Made by a program: the position numbers and the translations under genes. The notes under the pieces were generated by a model that saw nothing but the letters and a program-made list of their open reading frames with translations, was not told where the DNA came from and searched no databases. From Cycas panzhihuaensis (Eukaryota > Cycadophyta), in the NCBI GenBank assembly GCA_023213395.1, contig CM041465.1, positions 145,955,741 through 146,019,740 on the forward strand: DNA of 64,000 nt. Reading direction: 5' to 3'. The number at the start of each line of letters is the position of its first letter. Position 1 is the first letter of the stretch. This document shows, piece by piece, positions 1-9,945 of the stretch.

Positions 1-1213
1 TGGTCCTTAACGCCTCGATGGAAAGAGGTGTTGACCTAAAGTCCATGAAGGGGCATGCCCTTGCTTGGACCATAAGATCAACAAATGTCGTAGTAGGTAA
101 TGAACAAGGAGCGGATGGGGGTGGGACACCCATCCCTCCTTGAGGAAATGCCCCCTGCTGAGAAGAGGCTTAGGGGTAGGTGCCTTGGAAGGGAGTCGGG
201 TTCCCTTGCGGAGGCACAACAAATGGAATTGCATTGGACAATGGACAAGATGGATGTGGATCTGGGTTTTGCCCATATGGGCCACCCGTAGGTGGAGCGA
301 CCCCATATGGGTGTAGCGGATCCACCCCATAAACCGGGAGACGACTTCCTCTACCCTGCCCCCAAGGTTGAGAAGTATACCTTGGGGGAACATAGAAGGA
401 AGCGCCAACGTGTTGGTTTTGAGAATGCATGGGAGCAAGTCCCACATGACTAGTAGTCGAAAGGCTAGTAGGACTGACAGGCCTACTAGGAACGATATGC
501 GCCACATTAGGGGATGGCACATTGGTTTGGTTAGGGACGGGTATGCTAACCTTTAATTGAGAGAAAGACATACCATGGGGAGATCCCGAAACATTAGGAC
601 CTAGATGAGAAACGGAAGGCGCAACACGTACCCCCACTGTGGGAATAGGAAAGGAGCGGGACACATGCGTAGGCACAAAGGGATTTATTGTCAAAGGAAG
701 AGTAGATGAGGATGAGGCATGCGGGGGAGGAGCGGAAGAGGAAGAGGCTCCTCCACGGAGGGCACCCTCAAGCCATCCAGGACATGGTTGCAAGCGTGCC
801 GCATGGCGACACTCATTGAGAGCTTCAACTACGTCAACAGGAGGGGTTCTTACATACTCATAAGAGGTAATTGGGACCTCGAACAAGGTAGGTTCCTTGG
901 GATGCTCCTCATAAGAGTCACCAATCACGTGACAAGTCTCAAGAGGAGCGGATCCTTCTCCAGCATAGGTAGAGGGATGGACGTCGAGTGAGGGATGTTG
1001 GTCACTCGGGTAATAAAGGGGGTCATCACCCTCTTGGGTGGACTTGGGAATAGAGGAAGGAAAAACATGGGTTTCCAAGGTTGAGGTGTGGTAGGCCCAA
1101 TCAGAAGAGTACCCCTCCATAGTCAGATCAGAATCTGACAAAGGAAGAGGGCGGTACTCAGGGTCTTTTAACAATGGAGGTAGGCCGTGCAAGCGATGAG
1201 AGAAGCGTCGCAT
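1..1213 (-). pseudogene. Unrecognised Pro/Ser-rich ORF at the left edge, possible gag N-terminus of element Z
   Basis: The frame opens at ATG 1213 and runs 347 codons to a TAA at 170-172. The same frame then stays open to the window edge (about 56 more codons), so the TAA may be a premature stop in a longer ORF. The predicted product is rich in Pro, Ser, Gly and His, with low-complexity stretches such as GASSSSAPPPHASSSS and many PxxP-like repeats. There are no membrane segments and no zinc knuckle. Position about 155 bases after a primer-binding-like site suits a retrotransposon gag or an ORF preceding gag, as known in Tat/Ogre elements. I cannot match it to a named family. A host-gene exon is a less likely alternative. 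Confidence 0.4.
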
Positions 1214-1368
1214 GTAAGGTCAACCAACAATGTTAGGGAAAAGTAGAGGGCGGTAAAAGCACACGCGTTGGGGGCTGCCCAACGAAGAGATTGAAATAGG
1301 CGAAGAAGGATCATAAAAGGGTAGCGAAACCAACAGAAGAGAGCATAAACTAGCTCCCTTACTGGCAG

Positions 1369-1386
1369 TCCCCAGTATGGTCACCA
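1369..1386 (-). other. Candidate primer-binding site of element Z
   Basis: On the minus strand this reads TGGTGACCATACTGGGGA. It agrees at about 14 of 18 positions with the TGGCGACTC...TGGGGA type of primer site that I associate with Tat/Ogre gypsy elements. It lies between the non-coding GC-rich block and the ORF, as expected for a site directly after a 5' LTR. The comparison is from memory of the family. Confidence 0.35.
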
Positions 1387-4007
1387 GTGGACGCGCGTCT
1401 ACGGGATAGCTACCTAACAAAATGAGTAAGGTAAGAGCGGGTGACAATATGATCAAGAAAGATACCTATAAGTAGGGTAATTACCACGCAGGACGCCCCG
1501 TGCGCCGGAGCGCGAGTTCGGGACCTGTAATGGAATGTGGCTACCAAAAGGTGATCCTCCACCACTTCGAACAAGAGGTGAGGAGGCGTAGGGCTAGCCT
1601 GGGTTGACCTAAGAGAAGGATCCTCCCACCCTTGGATGGCCAGAAGGGAAGGAGGGGAACCTTCAAGGGTTTCCCTAAAATAACAAGGGACGAAGAGGAA
1701 TAGGCAAGCGGCTAGCCTATCGAAAGGGTCACTTTGGTTATCCGGCGAGGCGGGAAACCAAAGGGAAGTAAGAGGGATGATCCAAGAAGATGGACTAAGG
1801 TACGCCTAAGCAAGTTAACCGGGCACACGAGTAATATGGGAGGCAAGAAGCTTGCATGGCTAGGAAAAAGGGAGGAAAGGGTGAAAAGGAGTGGTTCCTA
1901 TGAGTGGTAGAGACGCATGCAATAAAACAAATAAAGCGTGCACTGAAAGCAAAGTTAAGTTTTCCTTTTAATCTCCAATGAGTTAATTACTAAGAAGGAG
2001 CTCGAAAGGAAAGAGTAGTAGGGCGAGTGAGGCGTGCACCTGGACCGGGGGCGTGCGTGATGAGGGCCCTCCCGAGGGACACCAAACTACTCCACGAGGT
2101 GCGTCGAATGCGAAGCGTCGCGGCGGATTGGAAGAGGGGCTCCCTTACCTTCCCTAGAAAAATACAAAATACAATGCCAAGGAAAGGAAGGAACTAAATA
2201 CTAGTGACTAAAGAAGTATGAAAGTAGAACATGCGAGGAGCACTTACCGGCAACGGAACGAGCAGAAAATATTTTTTACGCCCTCCAAACACCTGCAAGC
2301 AATGGTGGCCTCCCCCTTTCCGGAGAAAGGGTACTGACATGCAATGACGAGATCCTAACAAAACATGTCTATATAATACAAATATGAACTCAAACACATA
2401 TATGTTAGCACCAACGCAATGATGAAAGTATATGAGGGAGAACAACCGAAGCGAAAGGAAGGTAACCGGTAAGCCTCTGAGTGGCCCACCTCCCGCAAAG
2501 AACACCCTAACCTCCCCCCAAAAGCCATAAGGCAGCGAGGGCAAAGCCAAGGAAGATGGCTGGAAATAGCAACAAGGAGGTGAAGAAGAGCCAGAGAAGA
2601 CCTACGGCGAACCAGGATGCTATGAAGAGCAAACGGGGCTGCCGGGAGAAGAGTTGGGCAAGGACAAATGGTCGGGACTTATGTGAGTCACCCGGACCTA
2701 AGCCTAAGCCCTCAAACTAGTGCTGCAACGTGTGACAACGTTGATTTCAGCGGCTAAGAGAGGGCCAACAAACCCTTGTTTGAGTGCCAGGGACAGCACG
2801 AGGCAAGAGGGAAGATTTGGGGGGCTTAAAGTCACTTGAGGAGCGTGGAAGGTGGTGCGGAATCCACCCAGCTCTCTCCCAAATCCTATGCCAACACCGC
2901 TGCCTTAAGCAACAAACGTAGGTAAGAGGCACTATAACAGAGGCAGAACAGCCCAAGGTAATGAGGAAAACAACCCTCACAAAGACAATAAAGAAACAAG
3001 CAAGATAGGGCATCAATATCACAAGAAAAACAACTCAAGCTAATGAAATACCTAGATGGAGGAGGAGAGGTACTTGCCTCAGCCAAGGGCTGGTAAGGAG
3101 AGGCTGAGAAATCAACCCAGAACTATGGTGTAGCTGGCTTAAGGCCCTGCTAATGAAGTTGGAAGGAGAACACCTGCACTTGGAACACTTGAAGACTGCC
3201 CAGGGCAAGAATCTACTGAAATCTCTCCAAGGGGCCCTCTCCAAGGTGTGTGAGGGGCTGGGAAGATGTCTTAGCCACACTGAAGGAGAGCTGGGCACTG
3301 TAGGAGAGACACAGGTCCTGTGGTAGCAGCAGGGTAGCAGAGAAGAGCAGAGCACAGCATTGTTTCCTTGAGGAGCAATCCAAAAAGTGAGCCAAAAGTT
3401 CTTGAAAATGAGTAGATCATGCCTTAAGTACCCAACCCAAACCCTAAAGCGAGCGATTAGGGCGCGACTGGAAGAGAGTTAAGTCGCGAGACACGTGGCA
3501 GTTTCATAATAAATGCGAAATTGCCACGGCGGATTTTAAAAAACAAGTTAGAACAACAGATCATAAAATCATGCAGATCATAAAAATCTTGATGGTACAA
3601 ACCCGGAGACAAAAACAGGGTTCTACCAAATTAAAGTATGGGCAGATGGCAAAAAGGGCCAATAGGGCAGTTGAAACACCTACCCGGGGGTAAATAAGCC
3701 AACAAATGTGTCCAAAAGAGCAAAAATAGGGCTCAAAACGGTGTGGCAAGTCAACCAAATGATGACGGGTCATCACACGGGCGGAGGTGGCGTAAGCCAA
3801 GTGGATCATGGAGCGAGGAGGGCAGATGCGGGAAGTGGAGTGGCCACCAGGGTGCCACACTCGCTGGGAGTGTGCCCCTGCTATAGTCGTCATGGGCTAA
3901 AATAAGTGTAGACGAAGACAAAGTCGCCTATGAAGCCACACACGTACAGACATGCAAGCAAACACTCATCAAAAGAAAGTAATGACAAGGTGAGAAATAT
4001 ACCTACA
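1387..4007 (-). repeat. Putative 5' LTR of element Z (about 2.6 kb)
   Basis: This stretch lies between the candidate primer site and the junction with CA1. It has no credible coding frame; the open frames here lack domains. The minus strand begins TGTAGG at 4007. The right edge is uncertain between 4007 and 4061, where CA1 homology resumes. The second LTR is not in the window, so the ends cannot be confirmed by comparison. Confidence 0.3.
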
Positions 4008-4717
4008 CTTACCTGAGTCGGTGATTCCATATCCATTCCTGGAAGCCGGGAAATAGACCTTGATGTATCCCTAGAGTTTTGTCCTCTCTCAAACATTCTA
4101 CCCCTTACTGTCATGGCTTCTGGTGTGGAGGTTCCAAAAGTAGATTTTCTCTGCACTTCTTCCATTAGAAAAGCACTTAGAACAGAATCATAATCCAATA
4201 CATCTATAGTGCTAAAACTAATTGAGGTGACAATATTATCCCAGGATTCGGGTAATGAGCATAACAAGGTAACAACCTTGTCCTTATCCTCAATTTTAAC
4301 ATTGATACTAGTCAACTAATAAATAAGAGTATTGAAAATATTTAAATGGTCAGTAATTTTTATACCTTCCTTCATCCGTAATGAGTACAGTTTCCTCTTC
4401 AAGTACATTTAATTCGTTACTAATTTGGTCATATACAGGCCTTCCAACCAGGTCCATAATCCTACTACTGTCTTTTCCCCTACGATGTTAAACAAGACTT
4501 CATCTGCCCAGCATAATCGTATTGTGCTAAGTGTCTTTTTGTCTAAGTCATCCTAATCATCATCATCCATCCCTGTGAGTTTCTTCGATTTACCTGCAAG
4601 GGCTTTATAAAAACCCTGTTGTATAAGAATATCATGCGTTTTTAGCTTCCACAACTCAAAGTTGTTCTTGCCATTGAATTTCTCCACCTTGAACTTTACA
4701 CCTACTAGTTTTGCCAT
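4008..4717 (-). pseudogene. CA1 gag remnant (copia capsid-type domain), truncated
   Basis: ATG at 4717-4715 gives MAKLVGVKFKVEKFNGKNN, followed by the Trp-containing segment typical of copia gag (FELWKLK; the Trp codon is intact here, a stop in CA2). Later come LCSLPESWDN and EEVQRKS, which define the copia gag core. Stops interrupt the frame at codon 55 (TAG, 4553-4555), at about codon 102, and before LTSINVK. From about 4315 down the frame is open. Beyond RDTS the sequence departs from CA2 and reads SRSISRLPGMDMESPTQ, then a CAGGTAAGT motif at the junction with Z. The zinc knuckle, protease and all downstream domains are missing because Z interrupts the element. Confidence 0.85.
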
Positions 4718-4775
4718 TTTGGTGTAGAAAAGTCGACACCAAAACCTTCACAGAGTTGCTCCAAAACAAAAAATA

Positions 4776-4787
4776 GCTTTGATACCA
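4776..4787 (-). other. CA1 primer-binding site (initiator tRNA-Met type)
   Basis: The minus strand reads TGGTATCAAAGC, one base from the canonical plant TGGTATCAGAGC. It sits two bases inside the LTR end at 4790. Confidence 0.85.
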
Positions 4788-4789
4788 CT

Positions 4790-5409
4790 TGTTGAGAATA
4801 CAAGGTCCCAAACTTTAAACTGCCATAAGATCTAAACTATTTTGCAACTAGTTATAGGAATCAAAACTAAGATTTAACATGCAAGTTCTAAAATTAGAGA
4901 TAATACAATAACATCAATATATATAAGCTAAACATCACATATGCACCCAATATAACATGGTAAAACCCTAGCAGTATGCAGAGGAAACATCCACACAGGA
5001 AAGGTATCAATCTTTATTGCTGTATAATGGAGAAACAATACATCTTAGTAGTAGAGTGCTCTCAGGAACAACAACTAGCCGCTGCCCTCATCATAATACA
5101 TTACATTCAACATAATAAGAAAAGCCCTAAAATGGGCTACATGAGAGGGACATCCAAGGCATGAATCTCAACCGTAGAATCTAGGGTATTTGTATCAAAC
5201 GACCCTGATTTTCTTTACATTTTAATAACATTTACATGGCTAATTTTTTGGGTCGAGGCTATCGGGGGGTGTTCCACACCGTCGTACCCCCTGGCCAAGG
5301 GGGGCTCTCGCCCCTCTTGGAACCCCCCGAGAAAGATTTGGGGGGGGAAACCGCACTGAAAACATGCCAAAATTTTAGCCTTAAACAATTGTTATCATAA
5401 TACCCAACA
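4790..5409 (-). repeat. CA1 5' LTR (620 bp)
   Basis: The LTR starts TGTTGGGTATTATGATAAC on the minus strand and ends TTCTCAACA, matching both CA2 LTRs (645 and 621 bp). Most of it is AT-rich, but 5252-5345 is a GC-rich island with G and C runs that can pair with each other. The equivalent part of the CA2 LTRs is also GC-rich and the most divergent in length. A short open frame in the LTR is conserved only because the LTR is. Confidence 0.9.
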
Positions 5410-5530
5410 ATAATTTATGCTACCCATCCTATTTGAGAGATGCTTGCTTATATGGTTACAACTGTAAGTATACCTAATCATCTAGTTAAAATGCTTGTTT
5501 ACTTTACCTTTTATCTACTTGTTATTTTAT

Positions 5531-6345
5531 TCAATTTTGTATAAGGTTCAGACTTTCCTTAAGTAGCTTGATAATCTCTATTGTTTGGTGGATGTCATCC
5601 TCAAATACTTGAATCTTAGAACTAATTATGGCATAATTCTTAAGTGTGGGTGGTTCATAGTGATATAATGCTTGGAACAGAGTCAGTCCTACTAATGCAT
5701 GATTGATTATATTATACCACCATTCAACTAAGAAAAGCCAATAATACAACTAGTCCTACTTATTTGAAGCATAACGATGAAGGTATCCTTCAACATACTT
5801 ATTAACCACCTCACTTTGACCATCTATTTATGGATGGTAGGATGGGCTCATTGTCAATTTGGTACAGAGTAGATGGAAGACTTCCATCCAAAAGTTGTTA
5901 GTGAACTTGGAGTTCTAATCACTGACTATGTGTTTGGGTATACTATAAAACCTGTGTATATCTTTTAAAAAGATCTCAATAATTTTCTTTTCTTTATATA
6001 TGGCTTAGATGCCATAGAAATGAGCATATTTAATTAGCCTCTCAACAACCACAAGTATAGTATCTTTTCCTTCTAACTTGGGTGGACCCACAATGAAGTC
6101 CATGGAAACTTCTTCCCATCATTGATTTAGTACAGGAAGGGGTTGTAGTAGTCCTAGAGACTTGACTATTTTTGTCTTATATCATTGACAAATTTCACAT
6201 GAGGAAACATATCACTTTACATCTCCTTTCTGGCCCTTCTAAAAGAAAGATTATTTTAGGTGGTGGTATGTCCGTAGGAAACCTGGGTGACCTATTGTTG
6301 GAAAGGTGTATGCATCATGCAAAATTGACTCCTTGAGGTTAGAAT
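5531..6345 (-). pseudogene. Gypsy A integrase remnant
   Basis: Read on the minus strand from 6345. A zinc-binding HHCC region is visible (TIGHPGFLRTYHHLK ... SSCEICQ), then WEEVSMDFIVGPPKLEG carrying the first catalytic Asp, then the SDxxxKFTNNFW block with the second Asp, then a SPSYHP / DGQSEVVNK segment that normally carries the catalytic Glu nearby. The C-terminal part EWWYNIINHALVGLTLFQALY matches the conserved gypsy integrase tail. At least five stops interrupt it, several where Gln or Trp is expected. It catalysed insertion of the cDNA when intact. It is cut downstream by CA1. Confidence 0.85.
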
Positions 6346-6599
6346 AAAATAAAATTTGATTATTTTACTAGTAGGGGTACTGGTATGGTCAAATACAAGG
6401 AGAATTACTTCCAGCTACTAAGTGAATGTCGTAATCTTGGTCATGTGTTTGGGAGAGACCTTAAGGATTATCTTGAAATACTTGATTATGGTGGTGAAGC
6501 ACCAATTTTAAGTCATTTGGGATGCCATCACCTTGGAGAATATCCCCTTCTATTGGAAATTCCTAACCTTCTAAAGCATAACATTTGGTAATGATCCCT

Positions 6600-7260
6600 A
6601 TACCAGCATTTTTAATGAGCCTCTACATATGATGTGATTTGATGATTTAGGTTGGAGGAGGGATGATCCCATTCAATTGATAGTTGATTCCTTCAAAAGC
6701 AAATTAACTAAAGAGATCCTATATATTTATTTGAATGGTCCCTAGTGGTTTGAGACATTGTATCCCTAGTATGATATCGATTCCTCTAATATGAATGGCA
6801 TACATATAAGTGGAGAGGTGATAATTACCTATTTGTAACTTGATGTTATAGTATTTTTTCCCACAAGAGAGTGACCTTCTATTAGCCACTATAGCCTAGA
6901 AATTTTTGATAGGATATGAAAAATAGTTGAGTTCTTTAGCAAGTTTTCGATTAATGAAATTATAGGTGCTCCCAGAATCTATGAGAACAACCACTTTCCT
7001 TTTCTTTATGTACCCAATAAGTTTGAGTGTTTTTGGGGTGATAATTCTAGTAAAGGCATGTACAAATATAGTAGCTATATCTTCGTCTTTCTCCTCGGGT
7101 GGATCACAATCATTATTTTCTAGATTTAAGGGCCCTTTTTCTACTGGTTCATCATCTTGGATATCCTCAATGAATAAATGTCATCTAGGACACTTATGTT
7201 CTTTGTTCTGCTTTTGATTACAAGAAAAACATAACTCTTTCAACATTTTTTCATCCATCT
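6600..7260 (-). pseudogene. Gypsy A aspartic protease with upstream zinc knuckle
   Basis: On the minus strand, CFSCNQKQNKEHKCPR (about 7190-7240) is a degenerate gag zinc knuckle. It is followed by an acidic linker and then VVVLIDSGSTYNFI at about 6950-6990, the retropepsin active-site motif with Asp-Ser-Gly. Downstream, GIDIILGIQCLKPLG fits the second conserved loop of gypsy proteases. A few stops occur. After about 6600 the expected RT does not follow; sequence from 6345 to 6600 is not recognisable and then integrase begins. Confidence 0.8.
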
Positions 7261-8100
7261 CTTAGGAAGTCATTTATTGCATACTAAGAACCTGAGATTG
7301 TGGTTGCTTTTTTGGACATGTTCATGTAAAAGGTTAGGATGCCTTATTTTTTTCTTTGATATGTTAAGCAAAATTGATAGTTATAGAGATGTTATAAGCT
7401 TTTAGGAGTTAGAACTTATGTATGACATTATCTCATAACCCACCAATGTACTACTCAAGTAATTTGTCTTAATAGAGACCATCAATCCTTGTGGAGAGAT
7501 GTTGGTATTCTATCGTATAAGTTAAAATAATGCCCTCTTGTCTAATTTTAACTAACTGGTTGAAGTGGTCATGATCTTAGGTATTATCATATTGAGCTAT
7601 AAGATCCTTGACAAAACCCTCCCATTGATAACTAAGCCTACCAATTATTTTTAGAACCTATTAGTACCATTTGTAGGGTTCGATTTTCAATTGTAGAGAG
7701 GCAAGAGGCATCTTCTTATCCACTAGAACTTGATGAAGAGAAAAATATTATTCTATTTGGGTGCCCCAAGTGTGCACACCTATACCATTGAATTTCTTGA
7801 TTTCTATCTTAGGAAAGAAGTTAGTACGGAAGTATCTACTGTCATTATCTTTATCTTCCTTATTGAAGTGATCCTCACTTATGTGAGTAGTGTGATCAAA
7901 TTTATTCTTTTCTTTAGACTTATGATGGTTGTTTTATTCTTTAGAAAGTTTCATGCTTGTGAGCTCTAATATTATCCTTATAAAATTTTCATTGAAGTTA
8001 GTTTGGATTTGTAATATATCTCCTCAAAGTTGTGTGAAAACATCATTAAGATATTGAGTCCAATTAGGGTTCACCTTAGGGGCTATTTATTTGTAAAACT
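7261..8100 (-). pseudogene. Gypsy A gag remnant
   Basis: The minus strand gives LPKIEIKKFNGIGVHTWGTQ followed by ..YFSLHQVLVDKKMPLAS, the start of a retrotransposon capsid domain. It continues with YQWEGFVKDLIAQYDNT and a Lys/Gln-rich tail before the zinc knuckle. The frame holds over long stretches with scattered TAG and TAA stops. It would have encoded the nucleocapsid that packages the RNA. Confidence 0.7.
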
Positions 8101-9055
8101 TAAGTTGAATCCTAGTTGGTAAATATGAACGAAAGGGGTTTGATGGGGTGTCTATAGATTATTATCCCCCAATGTTTTACAATAAGGCAATATTGATTTT
8201 TTTTTCTTGTCACTTACAATCAACTAACTGACTCTTTTTTTTTTGCTTATTTATTAATTATTATTATTATTGGTTAGTTAAAATTGACTAACTGACTAAA
8301 TGATTTTGTATGCATGGATTGATGACAAACTGACTGGACACACTAGATTTTATAAATTGATGATGACTGACTCACTAACTGACTAGGTGCACATAGACCA
8401 CTAACAAATTGACCAAGTACATTAGGTCTAGGATTATTTAATTTGTAGGCTCTATGATATACTGATCCTAGTTATAAAAAGTATTAACTTGTAGAGGCTA
8501 ACACTCTACTCTACAATTGTACTACTATATTTTAGGGTACATAAAGAGTAACTTCCTGGGGCTAATCACTTGTTAGTGTACTATAAATTATAGATGAATG
8601 ATAGGTTTCCTATGGTTACCTATGCTAAGAAGTGGCAGATAAGTGGTTCTCTTATATACTCATAGGTATACATACGCATAATTTTATAGTCAAGTTCTAT
8701 CTAAGGCTTGGTTTATGACTATGATCTTCAGTCCTTCACACAAGGAATGAAAAAACCATGATGCACTTAGCCCAAAACAATAGTTCCTCATGATATTTAT
8801 AGACCCCCTAACATAGGGTCTCTATCTAAGTATAGTGAAAAATTACATGATGGTAATATTAGGGTAACTGCCTGATTGTAATATTATCTACTCTTGATTG
8901 CAATATTATCTACTCCCTAGAAGTAGAAATATCCAAGCAAAAATTTAAAATGAAAATAAATACTAATGAAAAAAAAAACTAACTATTTAATACCTTCAAC
9001 TCTCCTATAGGTTATGGATTGATCGCTCTAATAACACTTGGTAGGATACCACTTA
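8101..9055. other. Leader region of gypsy A, no gene seen
   Basis: No coding domain is seen on either strand. The stretch contains a short (ATT)n tract near 8258-8272, T-runs, and several scattered copies of a CTAACTGACT-like motif between 8219 and 8390. At 9029-9056 the minus strand reads TGGTATC, an interruption, then ATTAGAGC, like a tRNA-Met primer site with an insertion. Confidence 0.45.
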
Positions 9056-9191
9056 TTCAGTGACAATAACACACCAACACAATGCCCGAATAATACTAAA
9101 AAAGAGCACTAGTATTACAATGCCCTTTGAGGGGGAAACCTTCCGATTACATACAATAACAATGATATTTAAGATACTCTACTGTAAGGAT

Positions 9192-9325
9192 TATATATAT
9201 ATATATATATATAGGGTTCTATAGCTACTACACAACCTCCTACTTATGTATATGGGATATTACATAAATATATATAGAGCTCTATGGCTACTACACAACC
9301 TCCTACTTATGCATGTGGGATATTA
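9192..9325. repeat. (TA)n microsatellite followed by a 63-bp tandem duplication
   Basis: A run of about 11 TA units (9192-9213) precedes a 49-base segment at 9214-9262. That segment returns at 9277-9325 (CTACTACACAACCTCCTACT in both), with a second short TA run between. The period is 63 bp and the copies differ at only a few positions. Confidence 0.85.
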
Positions 9326-9330
9326 AGAAG

Positions 9331-9557
9331 AGAAAAGAAGTAGAAGAAATAGAAGATATAAGAGAAGATAAGAGAGACAAGAAGTAGAGAATATAAGAGA
9401 AGGTAAGTTAGGGGTTAGATCCCTTATGCATCTTACTACAAGGGTTGTTATTTTCCTAATGTCCAGGTGTTTAACTTATGTAAGTAGAAAAAGAACAATC
9501 CCTTATGGCGAAATGGATTGAATTATTTACAAGAGAATGATGATATGGATCTTTACC
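9331..9557. other. Purine-rich non-coding stretch
   Basis: The plus strand is AAG/AGA-rich between 9326 and 9410 (AGAAGAGAAAAGAAGTAGAAG and relatives), then becomes ordinary AT-rich sequence. No gene is recognised. Confidence 0.5.
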
Positions 9558-9937
9558 ATTGGTAAGGTTATAGGAGCAATCCAAGACTTGGCTTCATCAA
9601 TAATGGTAGGCCTGAAATCCATAGCCATGCCTAATCAAGAATAAAGAAGAAAAAGAAGGGGAAGAAAAGAAACTACAAGAAGAGGTGACCTTATGAACTC
9701 AGACTAGGGTGCATGACCAATGATAGAAGAAAGATGAAACAAGATAGATTGGTAAGGTTGCAGGAGCAAGCTAAGCCTTGGCTTCATCAACAATGTCATG
9801 CCAAAAATCTATAACCATGCCCAGTAAAGAATGAAGAAGAAAAAGAGAGGGAAGACAAAAAACTACGAGAAGAGGTGACCTTGTGAACTCAGACCAAGGT
9901 GTAGGACCAAAGATAAAAGAAATATGAAAGAAGATAG
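9558..9937. repeat. 190-bp tandem duplication (two units)
   Basis: Unit 1 (9558-9747) and unit 2 (9748-9937) both start ATTGGTAAGGTT and share GAAGAGGTGACCTT and many other blocks. They differ by scattered substitutions. The unit is purine-rich on the plus strand. The array leads directly into the unrecognised ORF remnant at 9946. Confidence 0.85.
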
Positions 9938-9945
9938 AAATAAGG

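Larger units (their letters stand above)
1..4007 (-). mobile_element. Element Z: 5' end of a GC-rich LTR retrotransposon, possibly Tat/Ogre-type gypsy, running off the left edge
   Basis: This block is clearly richer in G+C and has fewer stops than the AT-rich remainder, so it looks younger. On the minus strand it reads LTR-like non-coding sequence, then a primer-binding-like 18-mer, then about 155 bases of leader, then an open frame continuing off the window. It cuts copia element CA1: homology of CA1 to CA2 ends near 4061, and a TG-starting boundary consistent with an LTR end lies at 4007. The Tat/Ogre assignment rests on the primer site and the long LTR and is an inference. The other end of Z and its target duplication are outside the window. 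Confidence 0.4.
4008..5409 (-). mobile_element. CA1: 5'-terminal fragment of a Ty1/copia element (same family as CA2)
   Basis: Reading on the minus strand: LTR (5409 to 4790), primer site, leader and the first part of gag, cut off by element Z. LTR, primer site, leader and gag align by eye with CA2 at 15827-17190. CA1 was inserted in the 3' part of gypsy element A: integrase sequence of A resumes to its right. The five bases after the LTR end (5410-5414, ATAAT) are the expected right-hand target duplication. The left-hand copy is lost off the window. Confidence 0.85.
5410..9055 (-). mobile_element. Gypsy element A, decayed and internally deleted
   Basis: On the minus strand the order is leader, gag, zinc knuckle, aspartic protease, then integrase. 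That is the Ty3/gypsy order, but no reverse transcriptase or RNase H is recognisable between protease and integrase. A primer-like TGGTATC at 9050-9056 followed by ATTAGAGC suggests that the 5' LTR began near 9056. The 3' end was cut by the CA1 insertion at 5409. Many stops and several frame changes show that it is old. Confidence 0.75.

Noticed and set aside
7-522. 171-codon minus-strand open frame at the left edge.
   Set aside because: It overlaps the longer Pro/Ser-rich frame in another phase and has no motif; it is a shadow.
2194-3395. Several open minus-strand frames, some Leu- and Phe-rich, in the GC-rich block.
   Set aside because: Overlapping frames without domains in a region best read as an LTR; GC-rich sequence has few stops by chance.
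3708-3905. 65-codon plus-strand frame rich in Gly and Arg.
   Set aside because: No motif, lies in the putative LTR of Z and overlaps another open frame.
6385-6591. 68-codon plus-strand frame between protease and integrase of gypsy A.
   Set aside because: No recognisable domain on either strand; interpreted as the scar of an internal deletion.
9558-9937. Regular repeats considered as a CRISPR array.
   Set aside because: Only two long direct copies with no unique spacers, in a plant transposon context. The same applies to the 28-bp array, which has no spacers.
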